A DNA stretch of 25,923 bases from UCB3 sp964415605 (GTDB lineage: Bacteria; Chloroflexota; Anaerolineae; Epilineales; Epilineaceae): assembly GCA_964415605.1 (NCBI GenBank), contig CAYQBA010000055.1, positions 1-25,923 on the forward strand, in the 5' to 3' direction. The notes beneath the pieces were generated by a model, which worked only from the letters and a program-made list of their open reading frames with translations, did no database searches and was not told the DNA's origin. Shown piece after piece: positions 8,483 to 17,600 of the stretch. Numbering within the stretch: position 1 is the stretch's first letter; every line of letters starts with the position of its first letter. The position numbers and the translations under genes were made by a program.

Positions 8483-9814
8483 CTAGCGATCCGATGGCAC
8501 GGCCGGCCCGCGCGGTGTCGCCGGGCCGGGGCTCCGCCAATCGAGGTTGTAGGCGTGGTAGGTCGTCATGCGGCGCAGCTGCCCCCAACGGGCGGCGGGC
8601 GCGCGCAGCGGCGGCCGCCATTCGGCACGCAGCACGAGGCTCGGGGCGCCGCGGCCGACCGGGATCGGCAGCCGCGCCGTTTGGCCGGCGGCCAGCGTGA
8701 GGTCGCGTGAGACGACGGGGGCGGGCCGGAAGCGCTGGTTGCCGGCCACCAGGTCGTCGAGCGCGGCGCGGCCCGGCCAAGTCCACGCGCTCACGCGCAC
8801 CCGCATCGGCGCCCCGCTGCCGATGGTCGCCTCGATCGTCCCGGTGTACTCGCCCGCGGTGCTGACCGATACCGAGACGGGCACGCTGGCGCAATCCTGG
8901 CTCGGCTCCGGGGTGGCATCGCCGCCGGCCGACATGAGGTAGCGGGCGACCATGGTGTGCGGCACCGGGACGGCGGAGCCGAGGCCCGGGTTGGCGTAGG
9001 TCAGCGAGTAGCCGAAATGGGCGGTCTCGCCGGTGCGCACGTAGCCCGGGACCTCGGGCAACGACGCGCCCTGGGGCGGCGCGCCGTGCATGGTGAAGTT
9101 GTCGGTGCCGTCCGACCGCCAGCGCAGGCGCATGTGGCCGGCGGGGCTGTTCCACAGCGGCATCGGCGTGAGCGAGTCCTGGGTCATGGGGTCGACGTGC
9201 GCGAACGGGTTGCACACCGACGTCACCCCGCCTTCGGTGCGCTGGGGCGGCCCCAAGGCGGTGCACCCTTCCTCGTAGGTGATGCCGGGCGTGAGGGTGG
9301 TCGCGCTGGGCGCCGCGACCCCGGCGATGGCGTAGAGGTCGAACTCGAAGGCCAACGCCTGGGGCGTCTCCCCGGGGTCGCCCGCGAAGCACTCGTTGAC
9401 GACGTCGACGTTGACGAGCTCGTCGACGGCCAGAGGGCGGGCGTCGTCGGGGGCGGTGGTCGGCGGCCCCGGCTGTGGGGGGCGGGCGGGCTGGGCGTGG
9501 GGCTCGGCGGTGGTGGACGATTGGGCCGCCGGCGCATCGACCGGGGCCGCGTCCACGGGCGTCGCGCCTTCGAGCGTCGCGTCGACCGTCGCTCCTTCGG
9601 GCGGCGCGATGACCACCGAGGGAATCCCGGACGGCTCCCATGTCGGGACCGGGTTGGCCGACTCGGCCGCCGGTGTCCGCGCATCGTCGGGCGCCGGCGC
9701 GCAGGCCGCCAGCCCGGCGACCGCGATGCACGCGGCGAGCAAGGCCCGCCGCGCGCGCCGCCCGGGATGATCGGCGCTTCCTCCCTCGATGACGGCCGGT
9801 GATCGTCTCGTCAC
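8483..9814 (-). CDS. Putative lipoprotein of unknown function
   Basis: A 443-residue protein that I do not recognise. The GTG at 9814 was chosen because AAGGGGG lies 5 nt upstream and it leads directly into a lipoprotein signal: RRARR, a hydrophobic stretch and the lipobox LAAC (Cys38). Residues about 40-150 are a low-complexity Ala/Pro/Thr linker. The rest is beta-rich with scattered cysteines (ECFAGD, EEGCTAL, VCNPF, DCASV) and no catalytic motif I can name. It is probably a surface-anchored binding or structural protein. The C-terminus (about 410-443) is Arg/Pro-rich. It stands alone with its own -10 box at 9893-9898. The frame stays open upstream to 9928, but that part has no signal-peptide character. 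Confidence 0.75.
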   Translation of the reverse strand: MTRRSPAVIEGGSADHPGRRARRALLAACIAVAGLAACAPAPDDARTPAAESANPVPTWEPSGIPSVVIAPPEGATVDATLEGATPVDAAPVDAPAAQSSTTAEPHAQPARPPQPGPPTTAPDDARPLAVDELVNVDVVNECFAGDPGETPQALAFEFDLYAIAGVAAPSATTLTPGITYEEGCTALGPPQRTEGGVTSVCNPFAHVDPMTQDSLTPMPLWNSPAGHMRLRWRSDGTDNFTMHGAPPQGASLPEVPGYVRTGETAHFGYSLTYANPGLGSAVPVPHTMVARYLMSAGGDATPEPSQDCASVPVSVSVSTAGEYTGTIEATIGSGAPMRVRVSAWTWPGRAALDDLVAGNQRFRPAPVVSRDLTLAAGQTARLPIPVGRGAPSLVLRAEWRPPLRAPAARWGQLRRMTTYHAYNLDWRSPGPATPRGPAVPSDR

Positions 9815-9892
9815 GGTGTCCCCCTTGTCTCCGCGTGCGCGCGAGGTTGAAGCCGGCGGGCGCCGCGGGCGTCTCAGGCTCGACGGCTCGCG

Positions 9893-9898
9893 ATTGTA
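9893..9898 (-). promoter_or_regulatory. -10 promoter element (TACAAT) for the lipoprotein gene
   Basis: On the minus strand this reads GCTACAATCG, the same 10-mer as at 4611-4620. Transcription would start near 9886, giving a leader of about 70 nt before the GTG at 9814. No clear -35 is seen. The 15-bp palindrome GGGCGCGCCGCGCCC at 9943-9957 lies further upstream, 36 nt past the end of the next minus-strand gene. It could help end that transcript. Confidence 0.5.
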
Positions 9899-9992
9899 GC
9901 GTCGAGTGGCCAGGCCGTCGACCACCAAGATCCCAGAGGAGAGGGCGCGCCGCGCCCGGCCCAGCGGCGCTCCCTCCCCTTGCTCTGTCTGG

Positions 9993-11267
9993 TCAGTCGG
10001 CCGCGAAGACCTCGACCAGGGCGATGCCGGTCTGGCCGCCGGCGTCGTCGACGATGCCGGTGTACGGCCCCGGCGGGAGCGTCATGACCAGGCACGCCTC
10101 GCGCGGGTCGACGGGCCGCAGGCCGGCCGGCGCCTCGGCGCCGCAGGTTCCGGTCTGCCAGTCGTCGTTCTGCGCGATGACGGCCTGACCGCTGAACAGC
10201 CGCAGCCGCGGGTTCGGCAGGAGGCCCGGCACCCCGGCTGCCGCCAGGCTGCCGGCGCGGGCGCGGACCACGACCTTGCGCGGGTGGTCGCGGATGATGA
10301 AGCCGCCGATCATCACCTCGTCGCCCAGCCGCACCATCCCGCGCGTCGAGATGTTCGACAGCGTGCCCGCCCCGCCGGCGTGGAACACCTCGACCAGGGC
10401 GATGCCCGTCCTGCCCCCCGCGTCGTCGACGATGGCGGTGTACGGGCCCGGGTCGAGCGTGAGGGCGATGCAGGCCTCGCGCGGGTCGGTGGGCCGCAAG
10501 CCGGCCGGCGCCTCGGCGCCGCAGGTCCCGGTCTGCCAGTCGTCGTTCTGGGCAATGACTGCCTGCCCGCTGAACAGCCGCAGCCGCGGGTTCGGCAGGA
10601 GGCCCGGCACCCCGGCCGCCGCCAGGCTCCCCGACCGGGCGCGCACGACGACCTTGGCCGGCCCGCCGCTCACGATGAAGCCGCCGATCATCACGCGGTC
10701 GCCGGTGCCCACCCAGCCGCGGGTGGAGATGTTGGCCAGGCTGCCGGCAGCCACCGCGGGCGCCGTCGGCGACGGTGAAGGCGATGCGGTCGCCGTCGGG
10801 GTCGCCGTTGCCAGCCGGGTGGGCGTGTGGGTGGCGGTGGGCGTCGCGCTCGCGGTCCGGGTCGGGCTCGGCGGCACCGCCGTCGTGGGCGGCGGCGCGA
10901 GCGTCGGGTCCAGCGGGTCGGGCGTCAGCGTCGGCAGCTCGGCCATCTCGGTGGCCTCCGGCGTCAGCGTCGGGAGCTCGCCGGCCTCGGTGGGCTCGGG
11001 CGTGACGGTCGGCAGGGCCGTCGGGTCGGCGGGCTCGGGCGTCAGCGTCGGCTCGCCGAGCACGCCGTCCGCCGCACGGGGGGGCTGGCCCGGCCCGTGC
11101 GATCCCTGGGAGGGGACCGCGCGGGCCGGGCCGAAGCCCTGGATGAAAGCGAGGGAGGCGGCCAGGCCCACGAGCGCCGCCGTGCCTGGCCGGAGCGCCG
11201 GTCGAGGGCCGCGCCGCGTGCCGGTGGTCCCACCGGCCGCGGTGCCGGCCTGGCTGCGCGGGATCAT
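9993..11267 (-). CDS. Secreted protein with Pro/Thr linker and two 126-residue repeats
   Basis: A 424-residue exported protein. Residues 1-50 form a long signal peptide (hydrophobic about 28-47, cleavage after ARA). Residues about 70-172 are a linker of PTLTPEPT-type and TPTAT repeats, typical of extracellular spacers. Two tandem modules follow, 176-297 and 302-424, with 126-residue period. They share [AS]NISTRG, GD-VMIGGFI, KVVVRAR-GSLAAAGVPGLLPNPRLRLFSGQAVIAQNDDW and DAGG-TGIALVEVF. This module type recurs in bacterial surface proteins, but I know of no defined function. ATG 11267 overlaps the upstream stop as TGATG, so it is translationally coupled to the preceding gene. GGAGA upstream serves as SD. 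Confidence 0.85.
   Translation of the reverse strand: MIPRSQAGTAAGGTTGTRRGPRPALRPGTAALVGLAASLAFIQGFGPARAVPSQGSHGPGQPPRAADGVLGEPTLTPEPADPTALPTVTPEPTEAGELPTLTPEATEMAELPTLTPDPLDPTLAPPPTTAVPPSPTRTASATPTATHTPTRLATATPTATASPSPSPTAPAVAAGSLANISTRGWVGTGDRVMIGGFIVSGGPAKVVVRARSGSLAAAGVPGLLPNPRLRLFSGQAVIAQNDDWQTGTCGAEAPAGLRPTDPREACIALTLDPGPYTAIVDDAGGRTGIALVEVFHAGGAGTLSNISTRGMVRLGDEVMIGGFIIRDHPRKVVVRARAGSLAAAGVPGLLPNPRLRLFSGQAVIAQNDDWQTGTCGAEAPAGLRPVDPREACLVMTLPPGPYTGIVDDAGGQTGIALVEVFAAD
10000..10745 (-). repeat. Two tandem 378-bp coding repeats
   Basis: Two copies of a 378-bp unit lie in tandem inside the secreted-protein gene. For example, GCTGAACAGC is at 10191 and again at 10569. Stretches of more than 60 bp are identical or differ at one or two positions, so the copies arose by recent duplication or are kept similar by gene conversion. 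Confidence 0.8.
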
Positions 11268-12931
11268 CACCGGTCTCCGTTCGGCGCGTCCGGCGTGGCG
11301 GCCGTGTCGGCGTCGGCGAAGGGGACCTTCTCCGGCGTCGGGGTCGGGAGCCCGCAGAACGGCACCTCGAAGCAGACCGTCCGGGTGCAGCAGTCGCCGC
11401 CGAGCCCGCTGGGCGCCGTGCCGGAGACCGGCGGCAGGAGGTTGAGCTTCATGCAGTACCGGCGCGGGTTGCTCTTGGCCAAGTTGGGGTCGTGCACGGT
11501 GAACGTCGGGCCGAACGGGCCGCCGGCGCCCAGGTTGTAGCTGGCGGGCGAGATCTTGACCTTGGGGTCGTCGGGCTGCAGCGCGAACAGCGTCCCGGGC
11601 GCGCCGGTGTGGACGGCGAGCTGCACCTTGAACGCCCCGGGCAGGCCGTTGGGGTCGCACGCCACCGAGAAGACCTTGGGCACGTTCAGGCACGGGTCCG
11701 CGGCGCAGCGCGGGAGGGTGACGTTGAGCCGCCGCGAGCAGCACGCCCCGCCGGCCTCGTCCACGGCCGACACGTCGACCCACGTGCCGACGCCGGAGAG
11801 CGGGATGCAGAGCGTGACGATCCTGGCCTGCGTGGCACCCGGCAGGACCTCGAAGGGAACCACGACCGGCGGCCCGGCGGCCGGGCGCAGCGTGATGTGG
11901 GTGATCTTCTGGGCCCCGGTGTTCTTCACCCGCACCGTGAGCTGGTAGCAGCCCGACGAGCCGGTGCCCGTCAGCCCGGTCTGGCAGCTGGTGGAGCCGA
12001 ACTGCGAGACCTCGATCGGACACTCGCTCTGCACGACGGATTCCACGGGCAGCCGGAAGATCAGGAACTCCTTGTGGTGGGCCTGGTTCGGCAGCGTCGC
12101 CGGCGGGCTGTTCAGCGCGTTGGTGTTCACGCTGGGCGCGTCGGCGTTGAACCACATCCACGCGGCGTCCGAGGCGATGCAGCTGATCGAGCCGTACGGG
12201 TTCAGGCTGCCCTTGACGGCGGTCCCGTTCGACGGGTTCGCGGTTGCCCCGTTGAACGTGTCGGACGCGTTCGGCGGGAACAGCCGGCCGAGGCTGGCGG
12301 CGGTGTTGTTCGGCAGATGGCCGGCCGTGGCGCTGACCCAGCCGCCGCTGGTGACGGGGTCCGCCGGGCCGACGTTTTGGTTGCAGCGCTGGATCTTGGC
12401 GTTGATGTTGGTCAGATTCGGGAAGGCTGACCCCGAAGCCCCGACCAGCTGATTGTCACCCGTGGCGCAGACCTCCCAGGCCGGATCACCGGTCGGGATC
12501 ACCTTGCCGTTTCCCAGCAAGTTGCGGAAGGTGCCGAGCACGCCTTGGTACGACGTGTCGTCGCTGTCGGTCACCACATAGAAGAAGCCGCCCGGCGGCG
12601 GCACTTGGCCGGTCGGGATGACGAAGCGCTCGACGCCGTCCAGGTTGTTCGGGGCCAATTGGGTCACGTTCTTGGCCGGACAACCCGTGAACGTCTTGTT
12701 GCTGTACTGGCCGCTCGAGTCGTTCACGTTGATCACCGGGCCATAGTAGTTCGGAGCGGTGATCGTCGTCGCGGACCCCCAGCCGAACCCGTACGCGTTG
12801 TCGGCCGTCAGGATCGCCTCGACGTCGGCCGCGGCCGGCAGCGGGCGGAGGGCGGTGAGGGCGAGCGCAAGGCTCGCGCAGCGGAAGAGGCCTCGGAAGG
12901 CCCGAGGCTCTCGGAAGGTACCAGGGCTCAT
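11267..12931 (-). CDS. Secreted cysteine-rich protein of unknown function
   Basis: A 554-residue exported protein whose family I do not recognise. ATG 12931 is preceded by GAGAGGAG at good spacing. A signal peptide ends near AAADVEA (about residue 35). The mature N-terminus begins VEAILTADNAYGFGWG; similar TADN-Y-G openings occur in other bacterial exported proteins. There are 18 cysteines in the mature part, several paired (GACCSRR, GGDCCTRTVC), which suggests disulfides outside the cell. Residues about 320-410 resemble a beta-sandwich with conserved-looking NTGAQKITHITL. The C-terminus is LPTPTPEKVPF followed by an Asp/Ala tail. It is the first gene of a two-gene operon with the repeat protein downstream (TGATG overlap), so the two products may act together. 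Confidence 0.85.
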   Translation of the reverse strand: MSPGTFREPRAFRGLFRCASLALALTALRPLPAAADVEAILTADNAYGFGWGSATTITAPNYYGPVINVNDSSGQYSNKTFTGCPAKNVTQLAPNNLDGVERFVIPTGQVPPPGGFFYVVTDSDDTSYQGVLGTFRNLLGNGKVIPTGDPAWEVCATGDNQLVGASGSAFPNLTNINAKIQRCNQNVGPADPVTSGGWVSATAGHLPNNTAASLGRLFPPNASDTFNGATANPSNGTAVKGSLNPYGSISCIASDAAWMWFNADAPSVNTNALNSPPATLPNQAHHKEFLIFRLPVESVVQSECPIEVSQFGSTSCQTGLTGTGSSGCYQLTVRVKNTGAQKITHITLRPAAGPPVVVPFEVLPGATQARIVTLCIPLSGVGTWVDVSAVDEAGGACCSRRLNVTLPRCAADPCLNVPKVFSVACDPNGLPGAFKVQLAVHTGAPGTLFALQPDDPKVKISPASYNLGAGGPFGPTFTVHDPNLAKSNPRRYCMKLNLLPPVSGTAPSGLGGDCCTRTVCFEVPFCGLPTPTPEKVPFADADTAATPDAPNGDR

Positions 12932-12954
12932 GGCGTTGCTCCTCTCGAGCCGGA

Positions 12955-12975
12955 TGGGATCGCGGATCGATCCCA
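12955..12975. promoter_or_regulatory. Operator-like inverted repeat
   Basis: TGGGATCG at 12955-12962 and CGATCCCA at 12968-12975 are perfect inverted copies around a 5-nt centre. The site sits just upstream of the SD of the minus-strand operon. It could bind a repressor dimer or fold in the 5' leader. Confidence 0.4.
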
Positions 12976-13038
12976 CACCGACCGCACACGCGGTCACCCG
13001 CAGTCTGCCAGGAATGGCCCTGGCGGCGCGACGGCGTT

Positions 13039-13093
13039 TGCGACCGGGCTGCGACCGGGGTGCGACCGCGATGCGACTGGCATGCGCTCGGGG
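13039..13093 (+). repeat. Five tandem 11-bp direct repeats
   Basis: Five successive 11-mers start at 13039, 13050, 13061, 13072 and 13083, with the consensus TGCGACCGGGG. Units 1 and 2 are nearly perfect and units 3-5 diverge at 2-3 positions. The period is one helical turn, not a multiple of three, and the array lies between divergent genes. It is therefore likely to be a non-coding array for a protein binding one face of the DNA. Confidence 0.7.
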
Positions 13094-13171
13094 TAGGTGG
13101 ACGGGCCGGGTTCGCAGACGTGCGGGCGGCCCGCCTTGCGCCCAACCCGACACCAGCTCCCGGTCGTCGGC

Positions 13172-13177
13172 TATCAT
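13172..13177 (+). promoter_or_regulatory. -10 promoter element (TATCAT) for the MFS gene
   Basis: TATCAT follows GGC in an otherwise GC-rich stretch, about 80 bp downstream of the 11-bp repeat array. CCGACA at 13147-13152 is a weak -35 candidate at 19 bp. Transcription would start near 13184, giving a leader of about 50 nt to the TTG at 13236. Confidence 0.45.
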
Positions 13178-13235
13178 TCCGCGACCGGCCTCCTCGATCT
13201 CCCGAGATGCGCCCACAGCCCCGCGAGGCCCGCCC

Positions 13236-14474
13236 TTGAACCTCCGCAACGCCGACCGCCGCCTGATCACCATCCTCGTCATCGTCTTCGTCCAGATCGC
13301 CGGCGCGGCGCTGATCCTGCCGGTCCTGCCGCTGTACGCGCAGGAGCAGTACAGGCTGTCGCCACCGGTCATCACGCTCCTGGTGTCGTCGTTCTTCGCG
13401 GCGCAGTTCCTGGCCGGCCCATGGCTGGGGCGGCTGTCCGACCGCCATGGGCGGCTGCCGGTGCTCATCGTCAGCCAGATCGGCACGGCCATCAGCTTCG
13501 TGATGCTGGCGCTGGCGACGAACGTGGCGTGGCTGTTCGCCGGTCGCATCCTCGACGGCATCACCGGAGGCAACATCATCGTCGCCCAGGCCTACATCAC
13601 CGACGTCACGCCGCACGAGAAGCGGACGCAAAGCCTGGGCTACATCTTCGCGGCCTTCGGGCTCGGCTTCATCGTCGGCCCGGTTCTCGGCGGCGTGATC
13701 GCCGCGCTCTTCGGCTCGACGATGCTCTTCGTCGTCGCCGCCGTGGCCGCCGCGCTCACCGTCGTCCTGACCTGGGCAACGCTGGACGAGACGCTGACGG
13801 CCGAGCAGCGGGCGGCGCATCACGCGACGCGGCGCGCGGGATTGACGTTGGCCGGGATCATGGCCAACCGCAGCCTGGTCATGGCGCTCGGCGTCGCCTT
13901 TATCGGCCAGTTCGCGCTCGGCACGCTGCAGTCGACCTTCGCGCTCTACGGCGCGGCCGTGTTGTTCCAGGGCGCGTCACAGCAGGCGACCAAGCTCGGC
14001 ATCGGCCTCTTGCTCACCGTCATCGGCCTGTCGCAGTTCCTCACCCAGGCCTTCGTGCTGCGGCCGGCGGTGGTGCGCTGGGGCGATGGCCCGCTCGTGG
14101 TCGTCGGCGGCACCTTGCGGGCGCTCAGCCTGTTCGTCTTCGCCGTCATCCGCTCGCCGTGGCTGGCGACCGGCGGCGCGGCGCTGTTTGCGCTGGGCAT
14201 GGGCCTGTCGATGCCGGCGCTCCAGAGCATCACCACCAAGGTCGTCCCCGACGAGCTGCGCGGGGGCGTCTTGGGCTGGTATCAGTCGGCGCTCAGCCTC
14301 GCCACGATCGGCAGCACCGCGCTGGGCGGCGTCCTCTTCGAGCTGCACCCCACCACGCCCTACTGGTTCGGCGGCCTCATGGCGGCGATCGCCGTCGTGC
14401 CGGCGGTCATGCTCGCGCGGTCGGCGGCGCGGGCGCCCGCCGCCGCGGGGCGAGGGATCACGCCCGGCCGATGA
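13236..14474 (+). CDS. MFS transporter, TetA/DHA1-like efflux family
   Basis: A 412-residue integral membrane protein with about 12 hydrophobic segments. Motif A of the major facilitator superfamily is clear (GRLSDRHGRLPVL in loop 2-3), with GRILDGITGGN and a helix-5 G-rich GLGFIVGPVLGGV (motif C-like), typical of proton/drug antiporters such as TetA. The start is uncertain: the frame is open far upstream but holds no membrane-protein character there. TTG 13236 immediately precedes the first predicted cytoplasmic residues (NLRNADRRL) and helix 1. The gene is divergent from the secreted-protein operon across a repeat-rich control region. The substrate cannot be told from sequence. Confidence 0.87.
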   Translation: MNLRNADRRLITILVIVFVQIAGAALILPVLPLYAQEQYRLSPPVITLLVSSFFAAQFLAGPWLGRLSDRHGRLPVLIVSQIGTAISFVMLALATNVAWLFAGRILDGITGGNIIVAQAYITDVTPHEKRTQSLGYIFAAFGLGFIVGPVLGGVIAALFGSTMLFVVAAVAAALTVVLTWATLDETLTAEQRAAHHATRRAGLTLAGIMANRSLVMALGVAFIGQFALGTLQSTFALYGAAVLFQGASQQATKLGIGLLLTVIGLSQFLTQAFVLRPAVVRWGDGPLVVVGGTLRALSLFVFAVIRSPWLATGGAALFALGMGLSMPALQSITTKVVPDELRGGVLGWYQSALSLATIGSTALGGVLFELHPTTPYWFGGLMAAIAVVPAVMLARSAARAPAAAGRGITPGR

Positions 14475-14579
14475 GCCTCCCTCCGCCCGCCGCCTCTCCC
14501 ATCCGGCGCGCGAGGTCCATCCGAGGAGCCTCCAGCACCCGGGTTCCGCCCGCGTGGGCGCACCGTTGACCCTCGTCTG

Positions 14580-14597
14580 GCCGGTGCTGCCACCGGC
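14580..14597. terminator. GC hairpin between convergent genes
   Basis: GCCGGTG, CTGC loop, CACCGGC forms a perfect 7-bp stem in the 155-base gap between the MFS gene (+) and the helicase gene (-). There is no T-run on either side, so it could only be a weak or Rho-assisted bidirectional terminator. Confidence 0.35.
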
Positions 14598-14629
14598 GCC
14601 CTGCGGGTCAGCGAGAGCCGCGTGTCAGG

Positions 14630-17600
14630 CTACGCCACCGCCGCCGCGAACGCCGCGAAGACATCCCCGGGCAGGGGCTGCCACAGCCGCCACGTGATGC
14701 CCATCGGCTGCTCGGCCACGTGACCCACGTAGTCGGCGGGGCCGAGGAACATGAACGCCCGCTCGGCGGTGTTCGGGCGGGCGAAGAGCATCACGTGCGA
14801 TCCTTGGCGGGCGTGCTGTTGGTAGCGCAGCCCCGTCTCGCTGTCCGCGCGGGTCGTGGACTGGCTCTCCCAGTGGATCAGGTCGCGGCTGATGGCGTAG
14901 TCGCGGTAACGCGTCGTGGGCGAGAAGTGGCCGCTGGACTTGTCGAGCGTGAAGGCGAGGAGGTCCGCGCGGGCTGCGGGCACCCAGTACACCCCGGTTT
15001 GCCACGGGGCGACCTTGGCGCCTGATCCGACGTCGAACGCGGCGAGGATCTCGATGCGCGTGTAGCGCGCGTGCACCTGAAGCGGCACGGCGGACAGGTC
15101 GTCGAGCCGGGCGCCCGCCGCGTCGAGCCCCAGGGTCACGTGCGCGACCCGCGCCGCCAGGACGTCGAGCAGCGCGCGCAGCTCGTCGCGCAGCCAGTGG
15201 TGCGCCCACAAGATGGCGCCACCCTGCTCCAGGCTGGTCGACTTCGATACGACCTGGTCGGCCAGGCTGGCGATCAGCATGCGCAGCAGCCGGCGGTCGC
15301 GGACCGTCAGGCGTGCCGGATCGGGCGGGGAGGCGGTCGAGAGGAAGCGGCGGTAGGCGTCGATGCGGACCGTGTCGTCGACGTGGACCAGCCGCCCGCA
15401 TGCGTGCCGCACCGCGTCGAGGCTGTCGGCCGGGCCCGACGGTGCCGGGGCGAGCCCGGCGTCCGCGCGCAGGTCGGACCACGTCCGCCCGCCGCCGTAG
15501 ATGTCGCCGAGGTCGAGGCCCGCCGCGTCGAGATAGCCCGCCAGCCCGATCGACGGATCCTCGTCCGCCAGCAGCCGCAGCTCCGCGACCTTGGCCTTCC
15601 ACTGCGACGGCACCGCATCGCGGATGTTCCGCAGGACGATGTCGGACGCGACCGGGTCGAGCGCCATGTGGCACCCGGCGGGGAGGAACGGGAACCCGCC
15701 CCGGACCTGGTCCGCGAGGTGCCTGCGGCTGCCGCCGAGCAGCGCCCCGAAGCGCCGGTCGAAGCGGAACTCCTTGCGGTGGTGGCCGACGAAGTCGAGC
15801 ACGGTGCACACCGACTTGCCCGGGCTGAGCCGCAGCCCGCGGCCGAGCTGCTGCAGGAACAGGGTCGGGCTGTCGGTGGGCCGCAGCATCAGGAGCGTGT
15901 CCACCTCCGGCACGTCGATGCCCTCGTTGAAGAGGTCGACCGAGAACACGACGTTCACGCGGCCGGCGGCGAGCTCCTCGATGGCTGCCTTGCGCTCCGG
16001 CTCCGGGCTGTCGGCCCACACCGCCGTCGCCGCCACGCCGGCCGCCTGGAACCCGCGTGCCATGAACCGCGCGTGCGCCACGCTGACGCAGAAGCCCAGC
16101 GCCCGCATGGCCTGCACGTCGTCGACCCGTTCTCTGGTCTTCTCGAGCACGAGCCGCGCCCACGCCTCGTCGGCGGTGAGGAGGTTGGACAGGGCGTCGA
16201 CATCGTAGCCCCGGCCGTGCTGCCACGGCACCGTCCGCAAGTCCTGCCCGTCGTGGACGCCGAAGTAGGCGAACGGCGTCAGCCGATGCTGGTCGATGGC
16301 GTCCCACAGCCGCAGCTCGGCGGCGATGCGGTGGTCGAACCACTCGAGCACCGGCAGGCCGTCGCTGCGCTCGGGGGTGGCGGTGAGGCCGAGGAGCTCG
16401 GCCGGCCGCACGTGGTCGAGCAGCGCCCGATACGACGGTGCCGCCGCGTGATGGAACTCGTCGACGACGACGACGTCGAAGTGCGCGGGGTCGAGGTCGG
16501 CCAGCCCGGTCGCGCGGAGGCTCTGGATCGACGCGAACACGTGCTCGAACCGGCGCGGGCGATGCCCGCCCACCCACAGCTCCCCGAACGCGTGGTTGCG
16601 CAGGGCGTGGCGGAACGTCGCCAGGCTCTGCTCGAGGATCTCCGCGCGATGGGCGACGAAGAGCAAACGGGCGCGCGGCAGGCTGCGGGCCAGTCCGGCA
16701 TAGTCGAGCGCGGCCATGACGGTCTTGCCGGTGCCCGTCGCCGACACCAGGAGGTTCCGGTGGTGGCCGCGCTGGCGCGCCAGGGCGATCTGCTCGAGGA
16801 GGCGCGCCTGGAACGGCTCGGGCCGCAGCTCGACGGGGCTCAGCATCACGGTGGCGCTCGACGCCGGCGCCGCTTCGGTCCGGCGGTCGAACTCCGCGCG
16901 GTCGTAGTCGACGAAGTCCCCGCTGTTCCAATAGCTCTCGAACACCGCGCCGACCTTCTCGACGACGTGCGGGTTGCGCGCGCCCGACACGCGCACGTTC
17001 CACTCCAGGCCGGTGACCTGGGCGGCGTGGGTGAGGTTCGACGAGCCGATGTACGCGGTCGAGAACCCGGAACCCCGGTGGAAGAGCCACGCCTTGGCGT
17101 GCAGGCGGGTCGTCGTGGTGTCGTACGACACGCGCACCCGCGCCCCGGCGGCGTGCAGCGCGTCGAGCGCGTGCGCTTCGGTCGTGCCGGTGTACGTGGT
17201 CGTCAGCACGCGAACCGGCCGGCCGTGCTCGCAGTGCCGGCGCAGCGCGTCGAGCAGCGGCGCGATGCCGCTGCGCCGGATGAACGCCATGACGACGTCG
17301 ATCCGGTCGGCGGACGGGATCTCCGCCAGCACCTGGCTGCCCACGCGCGGCTCGCCGGGGGCGTTGGTCAGGAGCGCGGTGTCGAGCAACGGGGTGAGCG
17401 GCGGGTCGATCGTTTCGGGGGTGCCGTCGGGCAGGTGCCCCAGCACCGCGCGCAGCAGCGTGCCGGGGTCGATCGGCAGGTCGGGTGTTGCGTCGAATGC
17501 GTGGTTGTGCGCGGTGATCGACGCGTGAATCCGCTCGATCAGGTCGCGGGCCAGCGCGATGCTCACCGCCACGCGAATCTTCTCGTCGCCCACCGCCGCG

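Larger units (their letters stand above)
12932..13235. other. Divergent control region
   Basis: 304 bases between the minus-strand secreted-protein operon (start 12931) and the plus-strand MFS gene (start 13236). It contains an inverted repeat at 12955-12975, a small ACCGC/GCGGT hairpin near 12980, the five 11-bp tandem repeats at 13039-13093, and a TATCAT -10 box at 13172-13177. No additional gene is seen. Confidence 0.7.

Noticed and set aside
8278..8700. A 140-codon frame across the convergent gap and the lipoprotein gene
   Set aside because: It runs through the REP-like repeats and antisense to a gene with a clear lipobox, has no SD, and has Arg/Ala-rich composition.
13039..13093. Tandem repeats considered as a CRISPR remnant
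   Set aside because: The units are 11 bp and directly abutting with no spacers, and no cas gene is present.
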